From assembly GCA_963666755.2 (NCBI GenBank), contig CAXXGW010000009.1, forward strand, positions 2,418,001-2,482,000: a stretch of DNA of 64,000 nt. Direction: 5' to 3'. Below the pieces are notes generated by a model. It searched no databases and was not told the DNA's origin. It saw only the letters and a list, made by a program, of their open reading frames with translations. Below are positions 48,568 to 58,285 of this stretch, piece by piece. Source of the DNA: CAXXOK01 sp963666755 (GTDB lineage: Bacteria > Bacillota > Clostridia > Christensenellales > Aristaeellaceae). The translations under genes were made by a program, and so were the position numbers. Position 1 is the stretch's first letter, and each line of letters starts with the position of its first letter.

Positions 48568-49899
48568 ATGAAAATCAATCGGTTGGAAATTGAGAACGTC
48601 AAGCGCGTTAAAGCCGTAACCATCGAGCCTGCCGCCAACGGCCTGACCGTGATTGGAGGGAAGAACAGGCAGGGAAAGACCTCCGTGCTGGACGCATTGG
48701 CGTGGGGGCTGGGCGGTGATAAATACCGCCCCAGCGAGGCGCAGCGCGATGGAAGCACCCTGCCGCCGAACATCCACATCGTCATGAGCAATGGGCTTGT
48801 GGTTGAGCGCAAGGGCAAGAACAGCGACCTCAAGGTGATCGACCCTTCCGGGAAGCGCAACGGGCAAACATTGCTGGACGGCTTCGTAGAGCAGCTGGCG
48901 CTCGACCTGCCGCGCTTTATGCAGGCAACCAGCCGCGAAAAGGCCGAAACGCTACTCAAAATCATCGGCGTGGGCGACCGGCTCAAGGAACTCGACCGGC
49001 AGGAGGCCGACATCTACAACCGGCGCACGGCCATCGGGCAGATCGCCGACCAAAAGGATAAGTACGCCAAGGAGCAGGTGTACTACCCCGACGTGCCCCG
49101 TGAGCCGGTGAACGCGGGCGACCTGATCAAGCAGCAGCAGGACATCCTCGCCCGCAACGGCGAGAACCAGCGCAAACGCAAGCAGGTGACAGACCTTCGT
49201 GACCATCAGGCCGCGCTCAAGCGCCAGATCGATGACCTTGTGGAGAAACTCAACCGCCTTTCCGCTGAGCACCAACAGGTTACGGACGATTTGACGATTG
49301 CTGAAAAGACCGCCGAGCAGCTCCACGACGATAGCACCGCCGAGCTGGAGCAGAACATCAACCAGATTGACGAGCTCAACCGCAAAGTGCGCGCCAACCT
49401 CGACAAATTCAAGGCCGAGGAAGACGCACAAGGCTACCGCGACCAGTATACCAAGCTGACGGTGGAGTTGGACGGCGTGCGCAAGGCGAAGACCGATCTG
49501 CTGGCCGGAGCGCCCTTGCCGCTGCCGGAGCTGTCCGTGCAGGACGGCGAGTTGCTCTACCGTGGGCACAAGTGGGACGGAATCAGCGGCAGCGATCAGC
49601 TGCGCGTGGCAACCGCCATTGTGCGCAAGCTCAACCCGCAATGCGAGTTCGTACTGCTGGACAAGCTGGAGCAGATGGATCTGGACACGATGCGCGAGTT
49701 CGGCGCATGGCTGGAAGCCGAGGGCTTGCAGGCCATTGCCACACGCGTGAGCACCGGCGGCGAGTGCTCTATCATCATCACCGATGGTTATGTGGAGGGC
49801 GATCCGGCATTACTCATGGCGGATGCTTCGGGCGGACAGGATGCCGAGATGCCTGTATTGATGCCTGCCACACCCACATTCAGGGAAGGAGAGTTCTAA
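48568..49899 (+). CDS. SMC/SbcC-like AAA ATPase of the recombination module
   Basis: 443 aa. N-terminal ATPase lobe IENVKRVKAVTIEP with Walker A GGKNRQGKTSVLDAL at about residue 31; coiled coil at about 180-310; ABC-type signature SGSDQLRVATAI and Walker B FVLLDKLEQMD in the C-terminal lobe. A shortened SbcC/RecF-type protein. Followed within 4 bp by the Sak4-like gene, so probably works with it in recombination-dependent replication. Confidence 0.78.
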   Translation: MKINRLEIENVKRVKAVTIEPAANGLTVIGGKNRQGKTSVLDALAWGLGGDKYRPSEAQRDGSTLPPNIHIVMSNGLVVERKGKNSDLKVIDPSGKRNGQTLLDGFVEQLALDLPRFMQATSREKAETLLKIIGVGDRLKELDRQEADIYNRRTAIGQIADQKDKYAKEQVYYPDVPREPVNAGDLIKQQQDILARNGENQRKRKQVTDLRDHQAALKRQIDDLVEKLNRLSAEHQQVTDDLTIAEKTAEQLHDDSTAELEQNINQIDELNRKVRANLDKFKAEEDAQGYRDQYTKLTVELDGVRKAKTDLLAGAPLPLPELSVQDGELLYRGHKWDGISGSDQLRVATAIVRKLNPQCEFVLLDKLEQMDLDTMREFGAWLEAEGLQAIATRVSTGGECSIIITDGYVEGDPALLMADASGGQDAEMPVLMPATPTFREGEF

Positions 49900-49902
49900 A
49901 CC

Positions 49903-51000
49903 ATGCAGATTACTCGCGGGAAAATCGCAAAGCCCCTCAAGACCGTCATCTATGGCCCCGAGGGCATCGGCAAGACCACGTTCGCCACGCACTTCCCCGA
50001 CCCGCTTTACTGCGACACGGAGGGCGGCAGCCACAACATCGACGTGGCGCGCACCCCCGTGCCAACGAGCTGGGCGATGCTGCTGGACATCGTGCAGGAA
50101 ATTATCAAAGACCCGAGCCTGTGCCGCACCTTCGTATTGGACACCGCCGACTGGGCGGAGCGCCTGTGCGTCAAGCACGTATGCGATAAATACGACCAGA
50201 GCGGCGTGGAAACCTTCGGCTATGGCAAGGGCTACGTATACGTGTACGAGGAATTCGGCCGGCTGCTGGATCTGCTGAGTACGCTGATTGAGCGTGGCGT
50301 GCATGTGGTGGTGACTGCGCACGCCCAGCTGCGCAAGTTTGAGCAGCCCGACGAAATGGGAAGCTACGACCGTTACGAGTTGAAACTGTCCAAAAAGACC
50401 GGCGCGCAGGTGGCCGACATGCTCAAGGAATGGGCCGACCTGCTGCTGTTTGCCAATTACAAGACGCTGGTGGTCAACGTGGACGGCCAAGGCGCGACCA
50501 AGGGCAAGAACAAGGCGCAGGGCGGCCAGCGCGTGATGTACGCTACCCACACCCCCAGCTGGGACGCGAAGAACCGGCACGGATTACCGGATGAAATGCC
50601 GTTTGACTTCAAGCCCATCGCGCACCTGTTCTCAGCTACGGCTTACACACAACCGGTACCGGCACCGGCGCCTGCTCCCATGCCCGAACCTACTGCAACT
50701 TCGGAACCCGAAGTGTTGGAATGCGACGAAGCATTGGCTGCCATGAGTACCGCGTCCGTGTCTGAGCCTACGCCCAAGGTATCGGTATCCGATGCGATCC
50801 CGAAAGCCCTTCGTGATCTGATGGAGGCCAATGGCGTGACCGAGCAGGACATCATGTTTGCGGTTTCCGAAAAGGGCTACTACCCGGGCGATACTCCGAT
50901 TTCTGCATACGACCCCGCGTTTATCAACGGCGTGCTGATCGCAGCATGGGCGCAGGTCTACGCGATGGTCAAGGCCAACCGCACTGCGACCCCGTTTTAA
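49903..51000 (+). CDS. Sak4-like RecA-fold ATPase
   Basis: 365 aa. Walker A YGPEGIGKTTFA at residue 18, Walker B TFVLDTADWAE, then HVVVTAHAQLRKF. The order is that of phage Sak4-type single-strand annealing helpers (AAA_24). The C-terminal 130 residues are Pro-rich then helical. Directly precedes a DUF669-like gene, the usual partner. Confidence 0.78.
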   Translation: MQITRGKIAKPLKTVIYGPEGIGKTTFATHFPDPLYCDTEGGSHNIDVARTPVPTSWAMLLDIVQEIIKDPSLCRTFVLDTADWAERLCVKHVCDKYDQSGVETFGYGKGYVYVYEEFGRLLDLLSTLIERGVHVVVTAHAQLRKFEQPDEMGSYDRYELKLSKKTGAQVADMLKEWADLLLFANYKTLVVNVDGQGATKGKNKAQGGQRVMYATHTPSWDAKNRHGLPDEMPFDFKPIAHLFSATAYTQPVPAPAPAPMPEPTATSEPEVLECDEALAAMSTASVSEPTPKVSVSDAIPKALRDLMEANGVTEQDIMFAVSEKGYYPGDTPISAYDPAFINGVLIAAWAQVYAMVKANRTATPF

Positions 51001-51027
51001 CCCCAATACGAAAGGATGATGACCAAC

Positions 51028-51480
51028 ATGGCTGAGAACGAACGCGAACTGGGTTGGGACGATGTGATCGAAAAGGAATCCTCTTTTATTCTGCTGCCTG
51101 CCGGAGAGTACGACTTTACCGTAAAGAGCTTCGAGCGGGGGCGTTACGAGCCCGGCCCCGAGGGAAAGCTCCCGCCTTGCAATCAGGCAACGCTGACCCT
51201 TGAGGTCACGGACGGAGAGCAGACCGCTACGCTGCAACACCGCCTGTTCCTGCACAGCCGTTGCGAAGGCATACTGTGCGAGTTCTTCCTCGCCATCGGG
51301 CAGCGCAAACATGGCGAGCCGTTGAAAATGAACTGGCCGGCTGTTCCGGGTGCACGCGGACGTTGCAAGATTGGCATTCGCACGTGGAAAAGCAGGAACA
51401 CAGGCGAGGATATGCAGAGCAACGAGATCAAGAAGTTCCTCGAGCCGGTCGACACCAGCTTTACACCCGGGAAATTCTAG
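51028..51480 (+). CDS. DUF669-like single-stranded-DNA-binding-type protein
   Basis: 150 aa; ATG 51028 suits the AAAGG at 51011 better than ATG 51016 or 51019. Beta-rich with LPAGEYDFTVKSFERGRYEP and QATLTLEVTDGEQTATLQHR, then GRCKIGIRTWKSRNTGEDMQ and a C-terminal tail. Fits DUF669, often beside Sak4 in phages. Confidence 0.72.
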   Translation: MAENERELGWDDVIEKESSFILLPAGEYDFTVKSFERGRYEPGPEGKLPPCNQATLTLEVTDGEQTATLQHRLFLHSRCEGILCEFFLAIGQRKHGEPLKMNWPAVPGARGRCKIGIRTWKSRNTGEDMQSNEIKKFLEPVDTSFTPGKF

Positions 51481-51550
51481 CTATCAGCATCAACCGGCAG
51501 GCGATGATCGCATTGCCTGCCGGTGATTTCGCAGAAAGGACAAGCCGAAC

Positions 51551-53215
51551 ATGACGCAGATCAATTTTTTACAAACCACACCAACACCACCGCCGCGTGA
51601 ATTGATGTCACTGCGCCCCTATCAGGAGGAAGCCAAAACAGCCATCCTGAAGCAGTGGGCGGACGGTATCAAGCGCACACTGCTGGTTCTGGTGACTGGC
51701 GGCGGAAAGACGATCATCTTCAGCAAGGTGATTGAGGAGCAAGTCCGTAAGGGTGAGCGCGTGCTGGTGCTGGCACACCGGGGCGAGCTGCTCGACCAGG
51801 CGGCGGACAAACTGGCGAAATCAACGGGGCTCAAATGCGCGACCGAGAAGGCAGAGCGCAGCTGTCTGGACGATGACGATCAGCGCTGGTACCGCGTGGT
51901 TGTGGGCAGCGTACAAAGCATGATGCGCCCGCAGCGGCTGGAACGCTTCCCTTCCGACTACTTTGGCACCATCGTTGTGGACGAAGCGCACCATGTGCTG
52001 GCCGATGGCTACCAGCGCATACTGGATCACTTTGACGCTTCAAAGGTACTGGGCGTGACCGCTACGCCGGATCGCGGCGACATGCGCAACTTGGGCGCAG
52101 TGTTTGAAACGCTCGCCTACGAGTACACCCTTCCGCGCGCTATCCGCGAGGGCTTCCTGTGCCGGATCGAGGCCATGACCATCCCGCTCAGGCTGGACAT
52201 CAGCGGGGTTAAGATCAGCGCTGGGGACTATGCAGTCGGCGGGCTGGGAACGGCGCTGGAGCCCTATCTTGAACAGATCGCGGCGGAAATGGCAAAGGTA
52301 TGCAAAACCCGCAAGACGGTGGTATTCCTGCCGCTGATCGCAACCAGCCAGAAGATGCGCGGCATCCTTGAGCGGTACGGCTTTCGGGCGGCAGAGGTCA
52401 ACGGCAACAGTACCGACCGCGAACAGGTGCTCGCGGCGTTTGACCGCGGCGATACCAACGTGCTGTGCAACTCCATGCTGCTGACCGAGGGCTGGGACTG
52501 CCCGAGCGTGGATTGCATCGTGGTGTTGCGTCCGACGAAGATCCGCAGTCTGTACTGCCAAATGGTGGGGCGCGGAACCAGGCTTCATCCCGGTAAGGAA
52601 AGCCTGCTGTTGCTAGATTTCCTGTGGAATACCGAACGGCATGAGCTTTGCCACCCCGCCGCGCTGATCGCCGAAAACGAGGAAGTTGCCGCGCAGATGA
52701 CGGCCAACCTTGAGGCCGAGGCGGGCGCTGCCGTTGACATTGAGGTGGCCGAGGAAAAGGCCGCTTCCGATGTGGTAGCCCAGCGCGAAGAAGCGCTGGC
52801 GAAAGCGCTCTCCGAAATGAAGCATCGCAAGCGCGCACTGGTGGATCCGTTACAGTTTGAAATGAGCATACAGGCCGAGGACTTAAGCGGCTATGTGCCC
52901 GCGTTCGGCTGGGAAATGGCCCCGGCCAGCGACAAGCAGAAGGAAACGCTTGAAAAGCTGGGCATATTGCCCGACGAGATTGACAACGCCGGAAAAGCCG
53001 CCAAATTGCTGGACAGGCTGGCGGCGAGGCGGAGCGAGGGGCTCACCACGCCTAAACAGATCCGCTTCCTTGAGGGCAAGGGATTCCAGCACGTGGGCAC
53101 GTGGGAGTTCAGCGCGGCGAAAAGCCTGATCGACCGGATCGCGGGGAACGGGTGGAGGGTGCCGTATGATGTGGTACCGGGAAGTTATGTTCCTACCAAG
53201 TTTGGGGGGGATTAA
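51551..53215 (+). CDS. DEAD/DEAH-box helicase
   Basis: 554 aa. SF2 motifs in order: TGGGKTIIFS (I), LAHRGELLDQA (Ia), VVDEAHH (II), GVTATPDR (III), then LCNSMLLTEGWDCPS and QMVGRGTRLHPGK (V/VI). A C-terminal extension of about 150 residues follows. Probably remodels recombination or replication intermediates. The next gene starts at the following base. Confidence 0.88.
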   Translation: MTQINFLQTTPTPPPRELMSLRPYQEEAKTAILKQWADGIKRTLLVLVTGGGKTIIFSKVIEEQVRKGERVLVLAHRGELLDQAADKLAKSTGLKCATEKAERSCLDDDDQRWYRVVVGSVQSMMRPQRLERFPSDYFGTIVVDEAHHVLADGYQRILDHFDASKVLGVTATPDRGDMRNLGAVFETLAYEYTLPRAIREGFLCRIEAMTIPLRLDISGVKISAGDYAVGGLGTALEPYLEQIAAEMAKVCKTRKTVVFLPLIATSQKMRGILERYGFRAAEVNGNSTDREQVLAAFDRGDTNVLCNSMLLTEGWDCPSVDCIVVLRPTKIRSLYCQMVGRGTRLHPGKESLLLLDFLWNTERHELCHPAALIAENEEVAAQMTANLEAEAGAAVDIEVAEEKAASDVVAQREEALAKALSEMKHRKRALVDPLQFEMSIQAEDLSGYVPAFGWEMAPASDKQKETLEKLGILPDEIDNAGKAAKLLDRLAARRSEGLTTPKQIRFLEGKGFQHVGTWEFSAAKSLIDRIAGNGWRVPYDVVPGSYVPTKFGGD

Positions 53216-54034
53216 ATGGAGCGCCGGATAAAGATTGAGCTGTTCCACGATAACTTCCAAAATTATAAGCAATATAGCGTTCCAAAGGCTCAGCTCGTTA
53301 TCGCTGATATCCCTTACAACATCGGCGTTGATGCCTATGCCTCAAACCCTACATGGTATGAAGGAGGCGACAACGCAAACGGGGAGAGTAAGAAAGCAAA
53401 AAGCGCATTCTTTGGAACCGACGGACGTTTCAAGATTGCAGAGTACATGCACTTTTGCAGCAAGATGCTGGTTAAAGAGCCATTAGAACGCGGAAAGGCC
53501 CCCGCTATGATCGTGTTTTGCGCTTATGAGCAGATGCAGACCGTCGCGGAATACGGCATGAAATACGGGTTCGTGAAAAGCTATCCCCTCTTCTTCATTA
53601 AACGGTATTCTGCGCAGGTGCTAAAGGCCAACATGCGCATTGTAGGGGCTACCGAGTTCGCTGTGGTTCTCTACAGGGATAAGCTCCCCAAGTTCAACAA
53701 CAACGGGAAAATGGTGTTCAACTGGTTTGAGTGGGAGCGTGATAGCGGAAAGGCTTATCCGAAAATTCACCCGACACAGAAACCCGTAAACCTTATACGG
53801 CAGCTGATCGAGATATTCACTGATTCGGGGGACGTGGTGATTGACCCTGTGGCTGGAAGTGGATCCACATTACGCGCTGCCTATGAGGCTGGACGAAGCT
53901 GTTATGGGTTTGAGGTATCGAAGGAGTTTTACGAGTTGTCACGGCGTGAAATGCTCAAAGGAATATTGGGCGAAACAGCTGTAAAAGCCAAAGCACAATA
54001 TGAGCAAATAGGCATTCTGGAGGTTATGAAATGA
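53216..54034 (+). CDS. DNA adenine-type methyltransferase of prophage 2
   Basis: 272 aa. IADIPYNIGVDA (motif IV with DIPY), HPTQKPVNLIRQLIEI, VIDPVAGSGSTLRAAYEAGR (motif I) and GFEVSKEFYE. Beta-class amino-methyltransferase, more AT-rich than its neighbours. No endonuclease partner. Not closely related to the prophage 1 enzyme. Overlaps the primase gene by 4 nt. Confidence 0.82.
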   Translation: MERRIKIELFHDNFQNYKQYSVPKAQLVIADIPYNIGVDAYASNPTWYEGGDNANGESKKAKSAFFGTDGRFKIAEYMHFCSKMLVKEPLERGKAPAMIVFCAYEQMQTVAEYGMKYGFVKSYPLFFIKRYSAQVLKANMRIVGATEFAVVLYRDKLPKFNNNGKMVFNWFEWERDSGKAYPKIHPTQKPVNLIRQLIEIFTDSGDVVIDPVAGSGSTLRAAYEAGRSCYGFEVSKEFYELSRREMLKGILGETAVKAKAQYEQIGILEVMK

Positions 54035-56268
54035 CCTACGACGTAAAAGAGCTGCTTTCCGCCATCAACCCCACCCTGCTCAGCTATCAGGAGTGGGTGA
54101 ACGTCGGCATGGCGCTTAAGGAGGGCGGCTATACCGCCTCGGACTGGGACGCATGGAGCCGCGGCGACAGCGCACGCTACCATGCCGGAGAATGCTACAA
54201 GAAATGGGATTCTTTCGGCGGGGATTCCAAGCCCGTTACCATGGGCACGGTGGTGCAATATGCCCGCGATCAGGGCTGGCGGCCTGCTGCATCCGAGGAA
54301 GGCTACGAACTCGACTGGGATAGCCAGATCGGCGGGCAAGGCGTAGTGGTGGACCACAACTGGCTGGAAGCGCGTGAAGTTGCCGCGCCTGCCGACAACT
54401 GGGACGGCGTGCGCGAACTGACTACCTACCTTGAAACGCTGTTTGAGGCCAGTGAGAACGTAGGCTATGTGACCGACTGCTATGAAAAGGATGGACGGTA
54501 TCTTCCCACCCGTGGGAACTACGACCGCACGGCCGGCGCGCTGATCGAGGCCCTAAGCAAATGCGGCGGCGATATCGGCAGCGTGATCGGCGACACCAAA
54601 CCGGAAGCGGGGGCGTGGATCCGCTTCAACCCGCTGGACGGCAAGGGCGTGAAGAACGAGAACGTGACCGATTTCCGCTATGCGCTGGTCGAAAGCGATT
54701 CCATGGAGATCGACCAGCAGAACGCCATATTGCACGAGTTGGAGCTTCCTATCGCCATCATGGTGCACAGCGGGGGCAAGAGCCTGCACGCCATCGTCAA
54801 GATCGGCGCGGCCAGCTATGACGAATACCGTAAGCGCGTGGATTACCTGTACGAGGTATGCGCTAAAAACGGGCTGAAAATCGACACCCAGAATCGCAAC
54901 CCCTCCCGCCTGAGCCGGATGCCGGGCGTAACCCGCAACGGAAACAAGCAGTATATTGTCGCACGGGAAATTGGCAAGGCCAGCTGGGATGAATGGAAAG
55001 AATGGGTGGAGGCGCTCAACGACAACCTTCCGGAGCCGGAGAGCATCTCCACAATGTGGGACAACCTTCCGCCGCTGGCGCCCGCGCTGATCGACGGTGT
55101 GCTACGCATGGGCCACAAGCTACTGCTGGCTGGCCCCAGCAAAGCGGGAAAGAGCTACGCGCTGATCGAATTGTGCTGCGCCATTGCCGAGGGGAAGCAA
55201 TGGTTGGGCTGGCAATGCACGCCGGGGCGCGTGATGTACGTAAACCTTGAGCTAGATCGCGCGAGCTGCCTGCACCGCTTCAAGGATGTATATCTAGCGC
55301 TGAGATATTCGCCCGACCATCTGGCTAACATCGACGTATGGAATCTGCGTGGGAAGGCCATCCCGATGGACCAGCTCGCACCAAAGATGATTCGGCGCGC
55401 GGCAAAGAAGGGCTACACCGCCATCGTAATCGACCCGATTTACAAGGTGATTACCGGCGACGAAAACAGCGCCGACCAGATGGCCACATTCTGCAATCAG
55501 TTCGACAAGGTATGCACGGAGCTTGGATGCGCGGTGATCTACTGCCACCACCACAGCAAAGGCACGCAGGGCCAGAAGCGTTCCATGGACCGCGCCAGCG
55601 GAAGCGGCGTGTTTGCCCGGGATCCTGATGCGATGCTGGACATGATCGAGTTGGATGTGACTGATGCCCTGCGCAAAGCAGAGGGCGACCGCGCCGTATG
55701 CCACGCCTACGAGGCGGCTTTCGACCGGCTGCTGGGCGACAGGTGGCGGGACGAGGTGAGCCAGGACGATCTGTGCAGCGCGGCCTCCATGCGCGATCAT
55801 GCCGCCAGGCTGCTCACAAGGGCGCAGGAAGCGACCCTTGGCGTAGCGTTGGCAGATGCCCGCGCCCGTGCCGAGAAGCGCACCGCATGGCGAATTGAGG
55901 GCACCCTGCGTGAGTTTGCGCCTTTCCCGCCGCTGAACCTGTGGTTTGATTACCCGGTGCATCAGGGGGATCCTTCAGGCGCACTGGCCGACCTGAGCGC
56001 AGACGGAGAGCAGCCGCCATGGAAGAAAGCCGCAGACAAGCACAAGAAGGTTGCTGTGGCAAAATCGGCTGATTATCGCATCGAATTCGAGACGGTCATT
56101 GCGAACTGCAACGCCGGAGCTCCTGTGACGATGGCTGACCTGATGGACTACTATGGCGGCGAGAAATCGGAAAAGACCCTCTACCGCTGGATCAAAAAGT
56201 ACGGTTATCGGATCGACAAGAACAACGGATTGATTATGAAATCAGAACAAAAGGAGGTTTCTCAATAA
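54031..56268 (+). CDS. Primase-helicase (PriCT-2, AEP-like primase, RepA-like AAA helicase)
   Basis: 745 aa. PriCT-2-type helices at 1-90 (TLLSYQEWVNVGMALKEGGY, RDQGWRP), a primase-like part at about 110-300 (TDFRYALVESDSM, IMVHSGGKSLHAIVKIGA, NPSRLSRMPGVTRNG), then a RecA-fold helicase with Walker A LAGPSKAGKSYALI and Walker B AIVIDPIYKV, CHHHSKGTQ. A C-terminal winged-helix-like tail (YYGGEKSEKTLYRWIKKYGY) may bind origin DNA. Directly followed by the periodic repeats at 56283. Confidence 0.82.
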   Translation: MTYDVKELLSAINPTLLSYQEWVNVGMALKEGGYTASDWDAWSRGDSARYHAGECYKKWDSFGGDSKPVTMGTVVQYARDQGWRPAASEEGYELDWDSQIGGQGVVVDHNWLEAREVAAPADNWDGVRELTTYLETLFEASENVGYVTDCYEKDGRYLPTRGNYDRTAGALIEALSKCGGDIGSVIGDTKPEAGAWIRFNPLDGKGVKNENVTDFRYALVESDSMEIDQQNAILHELELPIAIMVHSGGKSLHAIVKIGAASYDEYRKRVDYLYEVCAKNGLKIDTQNRNPSRLSRMPGVTRNGNKQYIVAREIGKASWDEWKEWVEALNDNLPEPESISTMWDNLPPLAPALIDGVLRMGHKLLLAGPSKAGKSYALIELCCAIAEGKQWLGWQCTPGRVMYVNLELDRASCLHRFKDVYLALRYSPDHLANIDVWNLRGKAIPMDQLAPKMIRRAAKKGYTAIVIDPIYKVITGDENSADQMATFCNQFDKVCTELGCAVIYCHHHSKGTQGQKRSMDRASGSGVFARDPDAMLDMIELDVTDALRKAEGDRAVCHAYEAAFDRLLGDRWRDEVSQDDLCSAASMRDHAARLLTRAQEATLGVALADARARAEKRTAWRIEGTLREFAPFPPLNLWFDYPVHQGDPSGALADLSADGEQPPWKKAADKHKKVAVAKSADYRIEFETVIANCNAGAPVTMADLMDYYGGEKSEKTLYRWIKKYGYRIDKNNGLIMKSEQKEVSQ

Positions 56269-56282
56269 CATGATTCAAGTAT

Positions 56283-56435
56283 TTGAGAATCGTCTCATTT
56301 CCTTTCTCAAAATCATCAAACAAGGTATTGAGAACAGTCTCATTCTTTTCTCAATAACTAAAATCATGATTGTGAGAACAGTCTCATTTTCATTCTCAAA
56401 TACATGTTTATCTGTTTTTAAGACTGTTCTCAAAA
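56283..56435. repeat. Periodic GAGAACAGTCTC repeats, candidate origin or operator array
   Basis: Three similar units with GAGAATCGTCTC (56285), GAGAACAGTCTC (56330) and GAGAACAGTCTC (56373), each followed by T-rich sequence ending TTCTCAA, plus an inverted GACTGTTCTC at 56422. Spacing of about 45 and 43 bp is close to four helical turns. The AT-rich block lies just after the primase-helicase gene and before rusA, where phages often place their origin. Confidence 0.62.
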
Positions 56436-56586
56436 ACACTATCCTATAATCCTTATTTTTTGCGTGCGGTTGCAGGTGTGCGGTCGTACTCACCCAGGGG
56501 TGGGCGCAGGCTTCGCCCACACCCATGGGATGAGAACGACACACTCAAACCTGCAAATGGACGCTGACGAAAGAGAGGTTGACCGA

Positions 56587-56979
56587 ATGCAATTCTTCTG
56601 CCCGATGGCTAAAGTTCCGACCGCTACCCAGCAGATGCACAAGGTACGAATGGTCAACGGAAAGCCGCAATTCTACGAACCTCCTGAGGTTGCACAGGCG
56701 CGCGCGAAACTGCTGTCTGCTGTGTGCCAGCACATGCCTCCTGCTCCCATGGATGGTCCGGTGATGTTATTGGTCAAGTGGCTTTTCCCCGTTACGGGAC
56801 AGCATCGTGACGGCGAATACCGCACGACCAAGCCCGATACCGACAACCTGCAGAAAATGCTCAAGGACGTGATGACCCAATGCGGTTACTGGATCGACGA
56901 TGCGCAGGTATGCCGCGAGATTGTCGAAAAGTTCTGGGCGGATACCCCGGGCCTGTGGATCCGGGTGGAGGCGTTATGA
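56587..56979 (+). CDS. rusA: RusA-type Holliday-junction resolvase
   Basis: 130 aa from ATG at 56587 (AAAGAGAGG upstream). TTKPDTDNLQKMLKDVMTQ and YWIDDAQV carry the RusA catalytic aspartates. Resolves branched intermediates from replication. Overlaps the next gene by 4 nt. Confidence 0.88.
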   Translation: MQFFCPMAKVPTATQQMHKVRMVNGKPQFYEPPEVAQARAKLLSAVCQHMPPAPMDGPVMLLVKWLFPVTGQHRDGEYRTTKPDTDNLQKMLKDVMTQCGYWIDDAQVCREIVEKFWADTPGLWIRVEAL

Positions 56980-57287
56980 TTGACGTTCCGGATGGATGTA
57001 CGCTGGTTACAGAGCCGTTTTGGCCGCATGAGGATACATGGCCACCGGGCACGCTGTACAAGTCCGCAATCATGGCGTACAGAATGCTCGCAGACCGTAG
57101 ACAGATCACAATCGAGCGCGTGTTCTACAATCGATCTACGGACGTAACCCGGTTCAAGTACCTTGCATTGGAGCCTGAGCAGCAGCTACGACAGCAGTTT
57201 GAGCAGGCCGTAGACGATGCCTGCGAGATATTGCGGGCAGAGTACGAAAGGAGGAATTGCGATGGAAATCAAAAAGGCATGGATTGA
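56976..57287 (+). CDS. Small protein of unknown function
   Basis: 103 aa from ATG at 56976. Cytoplasmic, mixed (CTLVTEPFWPHEDTWPPGTL, QQFEQAVDDACEILRAEYER). No known domain. Confidence 0.45.
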   Translation: MIDVPDGCTLVTEPFWPHEDTWPPGTLYKSAIMAYRMLADRRQITIERVFYNRSTDVTRFKYLALEPEQQLRQQFEQAVDDACEILRAEYERRNCDGNQKGMD

Positions 57288-57825
57288 ACATCAGCGAAAG
57301 TTAAAAGAAGTCGCTTGTTGTGGGGTGTACAGCCCAGAACAGGCACGATCACAAACAGCAATCCTGTTTACTTCGTTCCCCTCCGCCCTTGACGCGCTGG
57401 AAGCCTCCATGCAGCGCGAGGCCGAAAAGGACGCGGAGATTGAGCGGCTGAAAAGCAGCGCTACGCCAAAGCCATCCGCTATGCTAAGTTTCGATCAACT
57501 TGACGTTGAACAAAAACTGCGATACGGGTTTAAGTACAGGCTGCCCGTGACGCTGGATGCTAACGAAGTTCATATCGCCATGAATGCTATCACGCAGATT
57601 GCCGAGAAGGACGCGGCAATCGCCCGCCTTACCGCCGAGCGGGATGCGGCGGTGCGCGACATGCGGATAATGCGGACGTGCCAGAATTGTAAGCATAAGC
57701 CCGTCGATTATTCGTTCATCCATGGTGCATGCAAAAACTGTGACGACGAGGACAAGTGGCAATGGCGCGGCTCATGCGCCGAGAACGCGCCTGATGGCGC
57801 AGAAAGCGAGGGGAAAAATGAGTAA
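57262..57825 (+). CDS. Protein with C-terminal zinc-knuckle-like motif, unknown function
   Basis: 187 aa from ATG at 57262 (GAAAGGAGG upstream). Helical and coiled-coil rich; ends CQNCKHKP...CKNCDDE, a zinc-binding pattern seen in several small Clostridia-phage proteins. Overlaps the next gene by 8 nt. Confidence 0.5.
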   Translation: MEIKKAWIEHQRKLKEVACCGVYSPEQARSQTAILFTSFPSALDALEASMQREAEKDAEIERLKSSATPKPSAMLSFDQLDVEQKLRYGFKYRLPVTLDANEVHIAMNAITQIAEKDAAIARLTAERDAAVRDMRIMRTCQNCKHKPVDYSFIHGACKNCDDEDKWQWRGSCAENAPDGAESEGKNE

Positions 57826-58285
57826 ATTCCGAAAAAGGCCTGTTGTTGTTGAGGCGTTCCAGTTTGACGGTGACTGTATCAACTCCAATGGTGAATGGTA
57901 CGTTCCCGAGTGGGCACGCAATGCGCTGGAATCCGGGAGCATGTACTTTGGATCGCCCTGTGATGACGAACCCCCGTATGAACTGTACATCAACACGCTT
58001 GAGGGTACGATGCGAGCAGCCGTTGGAGATTATGTCATCCGTGGAGTAAATGGGGAAATTTACCCCTGCAAGCCGGACATCTTTGCTAAGACGTACGAAC
58101 CAGCAGACGTCTCTGCCGCAGACGTTGCGCCGGTGGTGCGGTGCAAGGATTGCAGCAAAAAAGGTACGGATTCTTGCCCACTATATGGCGGGGATGAAGA
58201 AATTGCAGACAAAAACGACTGTACGGAAGATGACGGGTTTTGCAGTTTGGGTGCCCGCATGTACGCGAAGGAGGATGCCAAGTGA
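57818..58285 (+). CDS. Conserved phage protein with GDYVIRGVNGEIYPCKPDIF motif
   Basis: 155 aa from ATG at 57818. RPVVVEAFQFDGD, LYINTLEGTMRAAVGDYVIR and GEIYPCKPDIFAKTYE form a signature widespread in Firmicutes phages with no assigned function. A Cys-rich C-terminus (CKDCSKKGTDSC) is added here. Confidence 0.6.
   Translation: MSKFRKRPVVVEAFQFDGDCINSNGEWYVPEWARNALESGSMYFGSPCDDEPPYELYINTLEGTMRAAVGDYVIRGVNGEIYPCKPDIFAKTYEPADVSAADVAPVVRCKDCSKKGTDSCPLYGGDEEIADKNDCTEDDGFCSLGARMYAKEDAK

Noticed and set aside
56283..56435. CRISPR array
   Set aside because: Too few units, imperfect dyads with T-rich spacers of similar sequence, and no cas genes in the window.
56275..56544. 89-aa minus-strand frame across the repeat region
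   Set aside because: Translation of the repeats themselves; no ribosome site and no family resemblance.
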